Of a DNA stretch of 64,000 bases, positions 43,525-52,000 are shown in pieces. The notes beneath the pieces are model-generated. The model was given only the letters and a program-made list of their open reading frames with translations, did no database searches and was not told the DNA's origin. Position 1 is the first letter of the stretch. Each line of letters starts with the position of its first letter. The stretch lies in contig CASFRV010000003.1 in NCBI GenBank assembly GCA_949297215.1, positions 42,495-106,494 of the forward strand. Reading direction: 5' to 3'. A program made the translations under genes and the position numbers. Source of the stretch: an uncultured Bacteroidales bacterium (lineage in GTDB: Bacteria > Bacteroidota > Bacteroidia > Bacteroidales > Bacteroidaceae).

Positions 43525-44026
43525 AGTTTACAAGAGGGCGCGCCGTGGCCACGCTGTCGACCGTGAGCGGAAACTGCGAGAGCGCGTGGCTCGTCCACCG
43601 CACAGACGTGATGACGTGAAACATGGACGGCGGGCAGTCTATCGATTCGAAGTGGGGCTCGTTCGTGTGCGTCACAAAGAGCGTGTCGGTGGCCGTTTGC
43701 AGCTCGGTGTTGGCAAAGCGCAGCAGCAGCGTGTCGGTTTCGGCCCCCTGGCGGACGGGCACCTGGAAGCTCCCGATGTCGGTCGCGCGGTTCAGCAGGA
43801 CCGAGTCGGTGCCGGCTGCCGTCACCGTGAGGGTGTCGGGCAGCGTGAGGGGGCTTGCGTCCTCGGCCGCGTACAGGCCGGCCGTCAGCACGACAATGTT
43901 GTCCAGCGGGCAGTTGATCTCTGCGCAGCCGGGCGCGAGAAAAAGCGGGAGCGCAAGGCTGCCGGCATGCAGCACCCGGCTCAGGGCCGTCCTCGGGCGG
44001 TACGCCGGGTTATATTTCCTTTTCAA
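43475..44026 (-). CDS. DUF6452-family lipoprotein, start uncertain
   Basis: About 183 residues if begun at TTG 44026 (MKRKYNPAYRPRT...). Lipobox LAPGC, then EINCPLDN and a two-sheet beta domain with a second Cys in SIDCPPSMF, as in DUF6452. The only in-frame ATG is at 44089, 79 bases inside the upstream glycosyltransferase and giving a Trp-rich N-terminus that does not suit a signal peptide. A GTG at 43975 is a third option. The 3' end overlaps the DUF6048 gene by 50 bases in another frame. Partner of the DUF6048 protein; function unknown. Confidence 0.65.
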   Translation of the reverse strand: MKRKYNPAYRPRTALSRVLHAGSLALPLFLAPGCAEINCPLDNIVVLTAGLYAAEDASPLTLPDTLTVTAAGTDSVLLNRATDIGSFQVPVRQGAETDTLLLRFANTELQTATDTLFVTHTNEPHFESIDCPPSMFHVITSVRWTSHALSQFPLTVDSVATARPLVNYDDVENLKIYLRSTAR

Positions 44027-44975
44027 TCTGATAATTGTTTCGTTCCTGAGCGTTTCGGCTGACCAGCTCGCCCAGAAAACCGGCCACAAACAGCTGAGTT
44101 CCCAGTATCATCGTGGTCAGGGCAATGTAAAAGTAGGGCGACTCCGTGACGAGGTGTGCAGGCGTGCCGGTCCAGAGCGCATAGAGCTTGTGGGCGCCCA
44201 CCACCACCACGGCAATGAAGCCCAGCACGAACATGATGCTTCCCAAAAAGCCGAAAACGTGCATCGGTTTCAGGCCAAAACCGTTCAGGAAGCTGAGCGT
44301 GAGCAGATCCAGGTAGCCGTTTACAAATCTGTTGAGGCCTCCGAACTTTGTGTGGCCGAACTTGCGCGCCTGGTGGTGAACCACCTTCTCGCCAATCTTC
44401 GTAAAGCCGGCGTTCTTGGCTATGTAGGGGATGTAGCGGTGCATCTCGCCATACACTTCGATATTCTTAACCACCTCTTTACGGTAGGCTTTCAGGCCAC
44501 AGTTGAAGTCGTGCAGGTTTTTTATCCCGCTCACCTTGCGTGCCGTCGCGTTGAAGAGCTTTGTGGGGAGCGTTTTCGAAAGAGGGTCGTAGCGCTTCTT
44601 TTTATATCCCGAAACAAGGTCGTACCCGTCCTCCGTAATCATGCGGTACAGCTCCGGGATTTCGTCCGGCGAGTCTTGCAGGTCGGCATCCATCGTGATG
44701 ACCACGTTGCCCCGCGCCGCGCGGAAGCCGCAAAAGAGGGCGGGCGATTTTCCGTAGTTGCGGCGGAACTTTATGCCCCGCACGCATTTGTCGGCTGCCG
44801 CCAGACGTTCGATGACGTCCCACGACGAGTCGGTACTTCCGTCGTTGACAAAAATAACCTCGTGCGAAAAGCCGTGCTCCTTCATGACCCGCTTTATCCA
44901 GTCGTAAAGTTCGGGCAGGCTCTCGTCTTCGTTATACAAAGGTATGACTACCGAAATGTCTATTGTCGTGTCCAT
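44010..44975 (-). CDS. GT2-family polyprenyl-phosphate glycosyltransferase
   Basis: 321 residues. GT-A domain with SVVIPLYNEDESLPELYDW at the start, nucleotide-metal motif TMDADLQDSP (about 93-102) and YKKKRYDP. Two C-terminal membrane helices (about 232-262 and 268-300) place it in the GtrB/DPM1-like group, which loads a sugar onto undecaprenyl phosphate at the inner membrane. Sits 24 bases after a DUF4199 gene, an association often seen in Bacteroidota. Confidence 0.9.
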   Translation of the reverse strand: MDTTIDISVVIPLYNEDESLPELYDWIKRVMKEHGFSHEVIFVNDGSTDSSWDVIERLAAADKCVRGIKFRRNYGKSPALFCGFRAARGNVVITMDADLQDSPDEIPELYRMITEDGYDLVSGYKKKRYDPLSKTLPTKLFNATARKVSGIKNLHDFNCGLKAYRKEVVKNIEVYGEMHRYIPYIAKNAGFTKIGEKVVHHQARKFGHTKFGGLNRFVNGYLDLLTLSFLNGFGLKPMHVFGFLGSIMFVLGFIAVVVVGAHKLYALWTGTPAHLVTESPYFYIALTTMILGTQLFVAGFLGELVSRNAQERNNYQIEKEI

Positions 44976-44999
44976 AATTGGTTGGTTCAGTTCGTCGTG

Positions 45000-45593
45000 T
45001 CAGTTGTTGCCTTGCGGCGGAAACGTCCGGCCGCTGTCCGGCCGCCTGCACGCCAGCGCCACAAAGAGGGAGATGACCGGAGCCAGCAGCAGGCTCATGT
45101 AGAGCGACATGGCGGCATAGTTGGCCGGCGGGATGGCTTGCAGCGCCTTTACGAAGTCGTGCGGCGTTCCCCCACCCGTCATCATGGCTATCTGTTCCGT
45201 CATGCCGAGCTGCTGCATCTGCTCCTGAAGGGCAGGATCGTTCAGGCTGTTCAGGTATGCGTCGAAGATATATCCGTGGTCGAAGTAGGCCAGATAGATA
45301 TAAACGCCGAACGCCACCCAGATGGCGGCGTAGACGCCCATGAGCAGCGTGTGCAGAAAGGCCTGGTGAAACAGGAACGGCCCTTGCGGAGCCACGTGGG
45401 CGCGGAAGCGGCGAGTCAGAAAGACGGCCAGCACAGGCGACGACACGGAAAGCAGCAGGAAAAGCATGGAGAGGCCGGGCATCGAAAACGAGCCGACGAA
45501 GCAGGCGTTTGCCACGAGCCCCCACACGCCCATGACCGCTCCATATTGCATGGCAAAGGCGTTGGTTTGCCGGAAAGTAACCTTGGGAAACAT
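45000..45593 (-). CDS. DUF4199 membrane protein
   Basis: 197 residues with four hydrophobic segments (about 15-38, 40-58, 72-98, 150-175) and the DUF4199 pattern in the third segment (FHQAFLHTLLMGVYAAIWV). A cytoplasmic or periplasmic helical insert lies between segments 3 and 4. Role unknown. First gene of the minus-strand unit DUF4199 - glycosyltransferase - DUF6452 - DUF6048. Confidence 0.8.
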   Translation of the reverse strand: MFPKVTFRQTNAFAMQYGAVMGVWGLVANACFVGSFSMPGLSMLFLLLSVSSPVLAVFLTRRFRAHVAPQGPFLFHQAFLHTLLMGVYAAIWVAFGVYIYLAYFDHGYIFDAYLNSLNDPALQEQMQQLGMTEQIAMMTGGGTPHDFVKALQAIPPANYAAMSLYMSLLLAPVISLFVALACRRPDSGRTFPPQGNN

Positions 45594-45615
45594 GCAGGTT
45601 TTGTTAATATCGTGG

Positions 45616-45623
45616 CAAATTTA
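45616..45623 (-). promoter_or_regulatory. -7 element of the DUF4199 unit
   Basis: Minus strand TAAATTTG, 23 bases before the ATG at 45593. Confidence 0.5.
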
Positions 45624-45723
45624 CACCTTTTTCCCGGCCCGTCCAAGAAACGGGCCGTTTTCTCTCCCCGCAGAAAGCGCCGTTTCGTTCGTGCTCGCCG
45701 CAGCAGGCTTGTGGCCTTTCTTT

Positions 45724-45834
45724 GCCGGCTGCCCGGCGTCGGCTGCCGGCTGTCGGTGCGTCCGGTAAGCCGGCTGCCGGCAGTGCCCGCACGGCGAAGG
45801 CCGGCGCATCGGGAAGGTTGCCGGCTGCCGGCAC
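45724..45834. repeat. Cluster of GCCGGCTGCCGGC-type repeats
   Basis: Four imperfect copies (45724-45737, 45738-45751, 45769-45783, 45820-45834) in a very GC-rich noncoding stretch between the divergent DUF4199 and map genes, with more GCCGG/CCGGC words up to about 45910. The unit is nearly self-complementary. Nothing else is seen in 45640-45950. Confidence 0.6.
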
Positions 45835-45958
45835 GACCTGCCGCCGGCGGTGCAGAGGATGCCGGTGGGCGTGCGCGGCCGGCTCCGACAGAGACAGCCC
45901 AGCTGCCGGTGTCGCTGCATTTCTCCTCATCGGGCTCGGGATATATACAAGAATTTTG

Positions 45959-45966
45959 TAATTTTG
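45959..45966 (+). promoter_or_regulatory. -7 element of map
   Basis: TAATTTTG, 24 bases before the map ATG at 45990. Confidence 0.5.
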
Positions 45967-45989
45967 CGGCAAAATCAACCGGAAAATCC

Positions 45990-46847
45990 ATGTCGAAAAG
46001 GGTGACGAGAAACTGGCACGTGCCGCGCGGAAGCGAAATGACCGAGCTGGATAAAAAAGTGCTCGGCTATCAGAACCGCGGATGCCTGGTTCCGACGCGC
46101 GAACTCATCAAAACGCCGGAACAAATTGAGGGAATCCGCCGCTCGGGCGTGATAAACACAGGTGTGCTCGATCTTGTGGAAAAGGAAATACGGGCGGGCA
46201 TGAGCACAGCCGACATCGACAAGCTCGTTTACGATTATACAACGGCTCATGGCGCCATACCGGCTCCGCTCAACTATGAGGGCTTCCCGAAAAGCGTTTG
46301 CACGAGCATCAACGAAGTGGTCTGTCACGGCATCCCCAGCGAAAACGAAATACTCCGCGAGGGCGACATCATCAACGTGGACGTCTCCACCATTTACGAA
46401 GGATATTACAGCGATGCCTCGCGCATGTTTATCATCGGCCGGACGTCGCCCGAAAAAGAGCGGCTGGTGCGCGTCACGAAAGAGTGTCTGGAAATAGGCA
46501 TGCAGGCCGCAAGGCCCTGGGGATTCTTGGGCGAGGTGGGCAAGGCCATAGAGCGTCACGCCCGCAAGAACGGATACAGCGTTGTGCGCGAGCTGTGCGG
46601 GCACGGCGTAGGCCTCGCCTTTCACGAAGACCCCGAGGTAGACCATTATAATACGCACAAGCAGGGCATGCTCCTTGTGCCCGGCATGGTTTTCACCATT
46701 GAGCCCATGATCAATATGGGCGAGCGCCACGTTTTCATCGACGAGGCCGACGGGTGGACCGTGGTGACCGAGGACGAACTGCCGTCGGCACAATGGGAAC
46801 ACACGTTCGTCATGACGGAAAGCGGGCTGGAAATCCTGACACATTGA
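45990..46847 (+). CDS. map: Methionine aminopeptidase type I
   Basis: 285 residues from the ATG at 45990, placed by the promoter just upstream; the frame is open much further up as an artefact of GC-rich DNA. An N-terminal extension of about 35 residues (through NRGCLVPTRELI) precedes the pita-bread fold. Metal ligands occur in NVDVSTIYEGYYSDASRMF (two Asp), GHGVGLAFHEDP (His), FTIEPMI (Glu) and a final Glu in AQWEHT. Removes initiator Met. Followed 3 bases later by tsaD. Confidence 0.93.
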   Translation: MSKRVTRNWHVPRGSEMTELDKKVLGYQNRGCLVPTRELIKTPEQIEGIRRSGVINTGVLDLVEKEIRAGMSTADIDKLVYDYTTAHGAIPAPLNYEGFPKSVCTSINEVVCHGIPSENEILREGDIINVDVSTIYEGYYSDASRMFIIGRTSPEKERLVRVTKECLEIGMQAARPWGFLGEVGKAIERHARKNGYSVVRELCGHGVGLAFHEDPEVDHYNTHKQGMLLVPGMVFTIEPMINMGERHVFIDEADGWTVVTEDELPSAQWEHTFVMTESGLEILTH

Positions 46848-46850
46848 CTT

Positions 46851-47891
46851 ATGACGCTTCGAAAAGAACAAGGCGACACGATTATTCTCGGCATTGAGTC
46901 GAGCTGCGACGATACGTCGGCAGCCGTGGTGAAAAACGGCATTTTGCTGAGCAACGTGACGGCCGGTCAGGCCGTGCACGAAGCTTACGGGGGCGTAGTG
47001 CCCGAGCTGGCTTCGCGTGCCCATCAGCAAAACATTGTTCCCGTTGTCGACCAGGCTTTGAAACAGGCCGGCGTGGCCCGCGAGCAGCTTTCGGCCGTGG
47101 CCGTCACGCTTGGGCCGGGACTGATGGGCTCTCTGCTCGTAGGAACGTCGTTTGCCAAGGGGTTGGCCCTCTCTTTGGGCATACCATTGATCGAGGTCAA
47201 CCATCTGCAAGGCCACGTGCTGGCCCACTTCATCCGCAAGGAGGGCGACGACCATGCAGCCCCGCCCTTCCCCTACCTCTGTCTCCTCGTGAGCGGCGGC
47301 AACTCGCAGATAGTGAGAGTGGACGCCTATAATAAAATGACGATTCTGGGCCAGACCATCGACGATGCCGCAGGCGAAGCCATCGACAAGTGTTCGAAAG
47401 TGATGGGGCTGGGCTATCCCGGTGGCCCCATCATAGACCGCTTGGCCCGCAAGGGCGATGCGAAAGCTTTCGCTTTCAGCAAGCCGCATGTCGAGGGGCT
47501 CGATTACAGTTTCAGCGGACTGAAAACGTCTTTCCTCTATTTCCTGCGCGACCGCTTGAAGGAAGACCCCGATTTCATCGAACACCACAAGGAGGACCTG
47601 GCGGCATCACTGGAACAGACCATTGTGGATATACTCATCAAGAAGCTGTCGATGGCTGTGAAGCAGACAGGCATCCGCCACGTGGCGCTTTCGGGCGGCG
47701 TGTCGGCCAACACCGGGCTGCGCAACGCTTTCAAGGCACGCGGGCGGTCGGGACAATGGCATATATATATACCGGAGTTCGGCTATACGACCGACAATGC
47801 CGCCATGATAGCCATGACGGGATACTATAAGTTTGGCGACGGCGATTTCTGTCCGCTGGACAAGCCGGCCTATTCGCGCACCGTGATTTAA
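46851..47891 (+). CDS. tsaD: tRNA N6-threonylcarbamoyladenosine synthase TsaD
   Basis: 346 residues, ASKHA fold. IESSCDDTSAAVV at the start, metal site ELASRAHQQN, HLQGHVLAHF, GGNSQIV, DDAAGEAIDKCSKVMGLGYPGGP and C-terminal LSGGVSANTGLR. Transfers the threonylcarbamoyl group to A37 of ANN-decoding tRNAs. Between map and pncC, same strand. Confidence 0.95.
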   Translation: MTLRKEQGDTIILGIESSCDDTSAAVVKNGILLSNVTAGQAVHEAYGGVVPELASRAHQQNIVPVVDQALKQAGVAREQLSAVAVTLGPGLMGSLLVGTSFAKGLALSLGIPLIEVNHLQGHVLAHFIRKEGDDHAAPPFPYLCLLVSGGNSQIVRVDAYNKMTILGQTIDDAAGEAIDKCSKVMGLGYPGGPIIDRLARKGDAKAFAFSKPHVEGLDYSFSGLKTSFLYFLRDRLKEDPDFIEHHKEDLAASLEQTIVDILIKKLSMAVKQTGIRHVALSGGVSANTGLRNAFKARGRSGQWHIYIPEFGYTTDNAAMIAMTGYYKFGDGDFCPLDKPAYSRTVI

Positions 47892-47927
47892 AAACTATAA
47901 AACATAAATTCTAACGAACGATACACC

Positions 47928-48440
47928 ATGGAATTAGATTTAAAATTAGTCAGCAAGGAAATCAACGAAATGCTCTGGCGCGAGCACAAAACGCTCTCGA
48001 CGGCCGAAAGCTGTACGGCCGGAAGAATAGCCAGCGTCATCACGGCTGTGCCCGGCAGCTCCAATTATTATAAAGGTGGTCTCATCTGCTATGCCGACGA
48101 AGTGAAAGAAGAAATCCTCCACGTCGACGCAAAGGTCATCGAAGAGCAGACAGCCGTTTGCGAGGAAGTGGTGAAGCAGATGATCGTGGGAGCCAACAAC
48201 CTGTTCCACTCCGACTACTCGGTTGCCATCAGCGGTTATGCCGGCCCCGGCGGCCCCGACGGCGGCAAGAGCGGCGTAATCGTAGGCACCATCTGGATAG
48301 CCGTAGGTTCCAACGAAAAGATCGTAACCCGCATGATAGAAGAGGACAACGGACGCGACAAAAACCTGGCCACAGCCACAAGCGTAGCCATGCACATGCT
48401 CCGCGATTTTCTTAAAGAGCAGGGAAACGACGGCGAATAA
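47928..48440 (+). CDS. pncC: CinA-family nicotinamide-nucleotide amidohydrolase (PncC)
   Basis: 170 residues, only the C-terminal amidase domain of CinA. TAESCTAGRIASVITAVPGSS carries the nucleophile Ser; YKGGLICYADEVKEEIL and ISGYAGPGGPDGGKSGVIVG are the other signatures. Deamidates NMN and recycles the pyridine nucleotide released by DNA ligase. 36 bases after tsaD. Confidence 0.92.
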   Translation: MELDLKLVSKEINEMLWREHKTLSTAESCTAGRIASVITAVPGSSNYYKGGLICYADEVKEEILHVDAKVIEEQTAVCEEVVKQMIVGANNLFHSDYSVAISGYAGPGGPDGGKSGVIVGTIWIAVGSNEKIVTRMIEEDNGRDKNLATATSVAMHMLRDFLKEQGNDGE

Positions 48441-48463
48441 AGACGATATTTTTGTAGAAACAC

Positions 48464-48494
48464 TTGCTTGTGAATGAATTAAGTATTAACTTTG
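48464..48494 (+). promoter_or_regulatory. Promoter of rpmB-rpmG-DUF4295
   Basis: TTG at 48464-48466, 20 bases, TAACTTTG at 48487-48494; leader of about 50 bases. Confidence 0.7.
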
Positions 48495-48548
48495 CACCTC
48501 GTATTGGGAAATATTCACATCAAGAAGAACAAAAAGAATAAGATAGCA

Positions 48549-48809
48549 ATGTCTAAGATTTGTCAGATTACAGGGAAGAAGGCCATGAATGGCAACAACG
48601 TTTCACACTCAAAGCGTCGCACGAAGCGCACGTTTGATGTAAACTTGTTCACGAAAAAATTCTATTACGTGGAGCAGGATTGCTGGATCAGCTTGAAGCT
48701 GAGCGCTGCCGGCCTGCGCCTCATCAATAAGGTGGGACTTGACGCCGCGTTGAACAACGCAGTTGCCAAGGGATATTGCGATTGGAAAGACATTAAAGTA
48801 ATTGGATAA
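48549..48809 (+). CDS. rpmB: 50S ribosomal protein L28 (bL28)
   Basis: 86 residues from the ATG at 48549 ([20 protein letters not shown]). The frame is open 57 bases upstream, but that lies in the leader after the promoter. [18 protein letters not shown] is typical. One Cys near the start but no CXXC pairs, so no zinc. First gene of the conserved rpmB-rpmG-DUF4295 group. Confidence 0.96.
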   Translation: MSKICQITGKKAMNGNNVSHSKRRTKRTFDVNLFTKKFYYVEQDCWISLKLSAAGLRLINKVGLDAALNNAVAKGYCDWKDIKVIG

Positions 48810-48824
48810 AAAATCTCGACAACA

Positions 48825-49016
48825 ATGGCTGGTAAGAAAGCAAAAGGCAATAGAGTTCAGGTAATTCTCGAATGCATGGAGATGAAAGAGAGCGGTCTGC
48901 CCGGAACGTCTCGCTACATCACCACCAAAAACCGTAAGAACACGCCTGAACGTTTGGAGTTGAAGAAATATAACCCCATTCTTCGGAAAATGACCATTCA
49001 CAAAGAAATTAAATAA
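48825..49016 (+). CDS. rpmG: 50S ribosomal protein L33 (bL33)
   Basis: 63 residues. [35 protein letters not shown] and RKMTIHKE mark the family. Only one Cys, so the zinc-free form. 15 bases after rpmB. Confidence 0.95.
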   Translation: MAGKKAKGNRVQVILECMEMKESGLPGTSRYITTKNRKNTPERLELKKYNPILRKMTIHKEIK

Positions 49017-49029
49017 TCAATTATAAGCT

Positions 49030-49188
49030 ATGGCAAAGAAAACTGTCGCAACGCTGCAATCGGGTAAAACCGACGGACGCTCTTACACGAAAGTGATCAA
49101 GATGGTGAAGAGCCCGAAAACGGGAGCTTACGTGTTCGATGAGCAGATGGTTCCCAACGAAGCAGTAAAAGATTTCTTCAAAAACTGA
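49030..49188 (+). CDS. DUF4295 protein, small basic ribosome-operon protein
   Basis: 52 residues: starts MAKKTVATLQSGKTDGRSYT, continues with KVIKMVKSPKTGAYVFDEQM and ends VPNEAVKDFFKN. It is a Bacteroidota-specific family always found after rpmG. Basic N-terminal half, short helix at the end. Position inside a ribosomal operon, 13 bases after rpmG and before the terminator, implies a ribosome-linked role; a direct function is not shown by sequence. Confidence 0.88.
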   Translation: MAKKTVATLQSGKTDGRSYTKVIKMVKSPKTGAYVFDEQMVPNEAVKDFFKN

Positions 49189-49214
49189 TTAAGAAGTCTG
49201 AACCATTCATATAC

Positions 49215-49252
49215 GAGGCTGCGCGTTTGTAAAAGAACGCGCAGCCTCTTTT
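49215..49252 (+). terminator. Terminator after the rpmB operon
   Basis: Perfect 13-base stem GAGGCTGCGCGTT / AACGCGCAGCCTC with an 8-base loop and TTTT tail. Confidence 0.9.
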
Positions 49253-49307
49253 CTTCGCCCCGGCAGAGTTTTTCCCCTGCCCCGGAAGCTATCATGTATT
49301 TTCTTCG

Positions 49308-49399
49308 TATCTTTGTTTCACGAAGATTGGCTGCGGCTCTGGCGAAGCAAGAAAAACGGGGCTTTCTCTTGCTTCGCCACTCGCCTTTTGCTATCTTTG
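49308..49399 (+). repeat. Copy C of the promoter-bearing hairpin repeat, with an extra -7 element
   Basis: TATCTTTG at 49308-49315 directly precedes the repeat, which runs from CGAAGATTGGCTGCGGCTCT (49321) to a second TATCTTTG (49392-49399). Inside: perfect hairpin arms GGCGAAGCAAGA and TCTTGCTTCGCC, and the pair TTG (49369-49371), 20 bases, TATCTTTG. The -33 TTG lies in the right arm. It is probably the ftsY promoter, 26 bases before the ATG. Confidence 0.75.
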
Positions 49400-49425
49400 T
49401 CCGTTAAGAATGAAATTTAAGCGAT

Positions 49426-50391
49426 ATGGGTCTGTTTGATATATTCTCAAAGAAAGAAAAAAAAGCTGTCCTTGATGCCGGTTTGGAAAAAACGAAAACA
49501 TCTGTTTTCGGAAAGCTGGCGCGAGCCATCGCCGGAAAATCGAAAGTTGACGACGAGGTCCTCGACAATCTCGAAGACGTACTCATCAGTTCCGACGTAG
49601 GTGTCGAAACGACCTTGGAGATTATCAAACGGATCGAAGAGCGCGTGGCTCGCGATAAATATGTGAATACCGCAGAGTTAAATCGAATTCTGAAAGAAGA
49701 GATTGAAGCGCTGCTCATCAAGAGTGGAAACGACGATAACGTTGGATTCAGCCTCCCCGAGGGGCAGAAGCCGTATGTAATCATGGTGGTGGGCGTAAAC
49801 GGCGTCGGCAAAACCACGACGATCGGCAAGCTCGCCTATCAGTTTGCCCAGGCCGGCAAAAAAGTCTGCCTCGGAGCGGCCGACACGTTCCGCGCCGCAG
49901 CCGTAGAGCAGCTCACCATTTGGGGCGAGCGCGTCGGAGCGCAAGTGGTAAAGCAGCAAATGGGCAGCGACCCGGCAAGCGTCGCTTACGACACGGTAAG
50001 TTCGGCAAAAGCCAACGGAGCAGATGTCGTTATCATCGACACGGCCGGACGTCTTCACAACAAAGTCAATCTTATGAACGAGCTGACCAAGATTAAGAAA
50101 GTAATGCAGAAGGTGGAGCCCCAGGCTCCGCACGAAATACTTCTCGTCTTAGACGGCTCGACAGGCCAGAATGCCTTTGAGCAAGCCAAGCAGTTTATCA
50201 AGGCAACCGACGTGACAGCCTTGGCCATCACCAAGCTCGACGGAACAGCCAAGGGCGGCGTCGTCATTGGCATCTCCCATCAGTTGAAAGTGCCCGTAAA
50301 GTACATAGGTCTCGGTGAAAAGATTTCCGATCTCCAACCGTTTAACAGCCGCGACTTCGTCGAATCTTTATTCAGCAACACCTCGTTCTAA
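49426..50391 (+). CDS. ftsY: Signal recognition particle receptor FtsY
   Basis: 321 residues. N-domain helices (about 15-110), then the SRP GTPase: GVNGVGKTTTIGKLA (P-loop), DTFRAAAVEQL, DTAGR, TKLDGTAKGG and a C-terminal LGEKISDLQPF. It lacks the acidic A-domain of E. coli FtsY, as usual in this phylum. Receives SRP-bound ribosomes at the membrane. Ends 8 bases before rimO. Confidence 0.95.
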   Translation: MGLFDIFSKKEKKAVLDAGLEKTKTSVFGKLARAIAGKSKVDDEVLDNLEDVLISSDVGVETTLEIIKRIEERVARDKYVNTAELNRILKEEIEALLIKSGNDDNVGFSLPEGQKPYVIMVVGVNGVGKTTTIGKLAYQFAQAGKKVCLGAADTFRAAAVEQLTIWGERVGAQVVKQQMGSDPASVAYDTVSSAKANGADVVIIDTAGRLHNKVNLMNELTKIKKVMQKVEPQAPHEILLVLDGSTGQNAFEQAKQFIKATDVTALAITKLDGTAKGGVVIGISHQLKVPVKYIGLGEKISDLQPFNSRDFVESLFSNTSF

Positions 50392-50399
50392 CATCCGAC

Positions 50400-51719
50400 A
50401 TGAAAAATCTTACCGTTGACATCATAACGATGGGATGCTCCAAAAACCTGGTAGATTCCGAGCAGCTGATGTATCAGTTCGGAAGAAAAGGCTATAAGGT
50501 CTGCCACAATCCGTCGGAAGTGCATGGAAACATCGCGATTGTGAATACCTGCGGGTTTATTGGCGATGCAAAAGAAGAGAGCATCAACTTGATTCTTTCT
50601 TTGTGCAATTTAAAAGACGAGGGAAAGCTGGATAAACTTTTCGTGATGGGTTGTTTGTCGGAGCGCTACTTAAAGGAGCTGCGCGAAGAGATACCGCAGG
50701 TAGATAAGTTTTACGGCAAATTTAACTGGACCGACATCCTGAACGATTTAGGCGAAGGCTACGACGAGACGGCAGCTCACGACCGTGTTTTGACCACCCC
50801 TTCGCATTATGCCTATGTGAAGATATCAGAGGGGTGCGACCGCAAATGTGCCTATTGCGCTATCCCCATCATAACAGGCAGCCACCGGAGCCGGCCCATG
50901 GAGGAGATCGTGGCCGAAGTGCGCTCGCTTGTGGCACGGGGTGTGAAGGAATTTCAGATCATCGCGCAGGAACTGACTTATTACGGAATAGACCTGTATC
51001 ATCAACAGATGTTACCGCAATTGGTTGAGCAGCTGGCGCACATTCCCGGAGTGGAATGGATACGTTTACACTATGCTTATCCCACGCATTTCCCAATGGA
51101 TTTATTGCGGGTGATGCGTGAGAACGACAACGTCTGCAAATACCTCGACATAGCCTTGCAGCATATCAGCGATCCCGTTTTGAAAAGGATGCAGCGGCAT
51201 ACAACAAAGCAGGAGACGCTTGCATTGCTGGCGGCCATGCGGCGCGAAGTGCCCGGTATCTGCATTCGTACGACGCTCATGGTCGGTTTTCCGGGCGAAA
51301 CGGAAGCCGATTTCCGCGAGCTGCTCGATTTTACCCGCGAAGTGCGGTTCGACCGTATGGGCGCCTTTGCATACAGCGAGGAAGAGGGAACATACGCAGC
51401 GGAGCACTATGCCGACGACGTGCCCGAGAACGTCAAGCAGCAGCGCCTGGACGCCTTGATGGAGTTGCAGGAGAGCATTTCCGCGCAGCTTTGTGCCGAA
51501 AAGGTGGGACAGACGTTTAAAACCATTATAGACCGTCAAGAGGGGGATTTTTACATCGGCCGGACTGAGTATGATTCGCCCGAAGTAGATTGTGAAGTGT
51601 TGATACCCGTTTCAGAAGGCCCGTTGACGCCCGGCTGCTTTTATGATGTGACCGTTACCGGTGCAGAAGAATACGATTTGTACGGCACAATTGCTCACCC
51701 CCAAAACCATAAAGCGTGA
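50400..51719 (+). CDS. rimO: Ribosomal protein S12 methylthiotransferase RimO
   Basis: 439 residues. N-terminal UPF0004 domain binding one 4Fe-4S (GCSKNLVDSE, NTCGFI, MGCLSERY), radical SAM CxxxCxxC as CDRKCAYC, and a C-terminal TRAM domain. The RimO branch rather than MiaB is indicated by ITMGCSKNLVDSEQL and the GFPGETEADF-FxREVRFDRMG region. Thiomethylates an Asp of S12. Overlaps the next gene by 4 bases. Confidence 0.95.
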   Translation: MKNLTVDIITMGCSKNLVDSEQLMYQFGRKGYKVCHNPSEVHGNIAIVNTCGFIGDAKEESINLILSLCNLKDEGKLDKLFVMGCLSERYLKELREEIPQVDKFYGKFNWTDILNDLGEGYDETAAHDRVLTTPSHYAYVKISEGCDRKCAYCAIPIITGSHRSRPMEEIVAEVRSLVARGVKEFQIIAQELTYYGIDLYHQQMLPQLVEQLAHIPGVEWIRLHYAYPTHFPMDLLRVMRENDNVCKYLDIALQHISDPVLKRMQRHTTKQETLALLAAMRREVPGICIRTTLMVGFPGETEADFRELLDFTREVRFDRMGAFAYSEEEGTYAAEHYADDVPENVKQQRLDALMELQESISAQLCAEKVGQTFKTIIDRQEGDFYIGRTEYDSPEVDCEVLIPVSEGPLTPGCFYDVTVTGAEEYDLYGTIAHPQNHKA

Positions 51720-51988
51720 ACAACAAGGAATATATAAGTGCGCTGACCTCGAAACTGGGCATAACGGCCTCGGAAGCCCAAAAGCTGACGACAGCCTTGG
51801 TCGAAGAGCTTGCCGGCAAGCTGGACGAGGGAAACGTGCTGACGATACAGGGATTTGGCAACTTTGAGGTGAAAAAGAAGTTGGAGCGCGTCGTTGTCAA
51901 CCCCACTACAAAGCAGCGCATGCTCGTGCCGCCCAAGCTCGTGCTGTCTTTTAAGCCGAGCAACGTGCTGAAAGACAAACTGAAATAA
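51716..51988 (+). CDS. HU-family DNA-binding protein (GTG start)
   Basis: 90 residues; the GTG start overlaps the rimO stop (GTGA), so translation is coupled. HU/IHF fold: MNNKEYISALTSKLG, VLTIQGFGNFEVKKK, and the arm ending RMLVPPKLVLSFKPS. First of three HU-type genes in a row; only this one lacks a membrane anchor. Confidence 0.92.
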   Translation: MNNKEYISALTSKLGITASEAQKLTTALVEELAGKLDEGNVLTIQGFGNFEVKKKLERVVVNPTTKQRMLVPPKLVLSFKPSNVLKDKLK

Positions 51989-52000
51989 GCCCCCGACCAG

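Noticed and set aside
43623-46847. Plus-strand open frame of 1074 codons
   Set aside because: Only the last 286 codons (map) are coding. The rest lies antisense to the DUF6452, glycosyltransferase and DUF4199 genes and crosses a promoter-bearing intergenic region; it is open because of GC-rich DNA.
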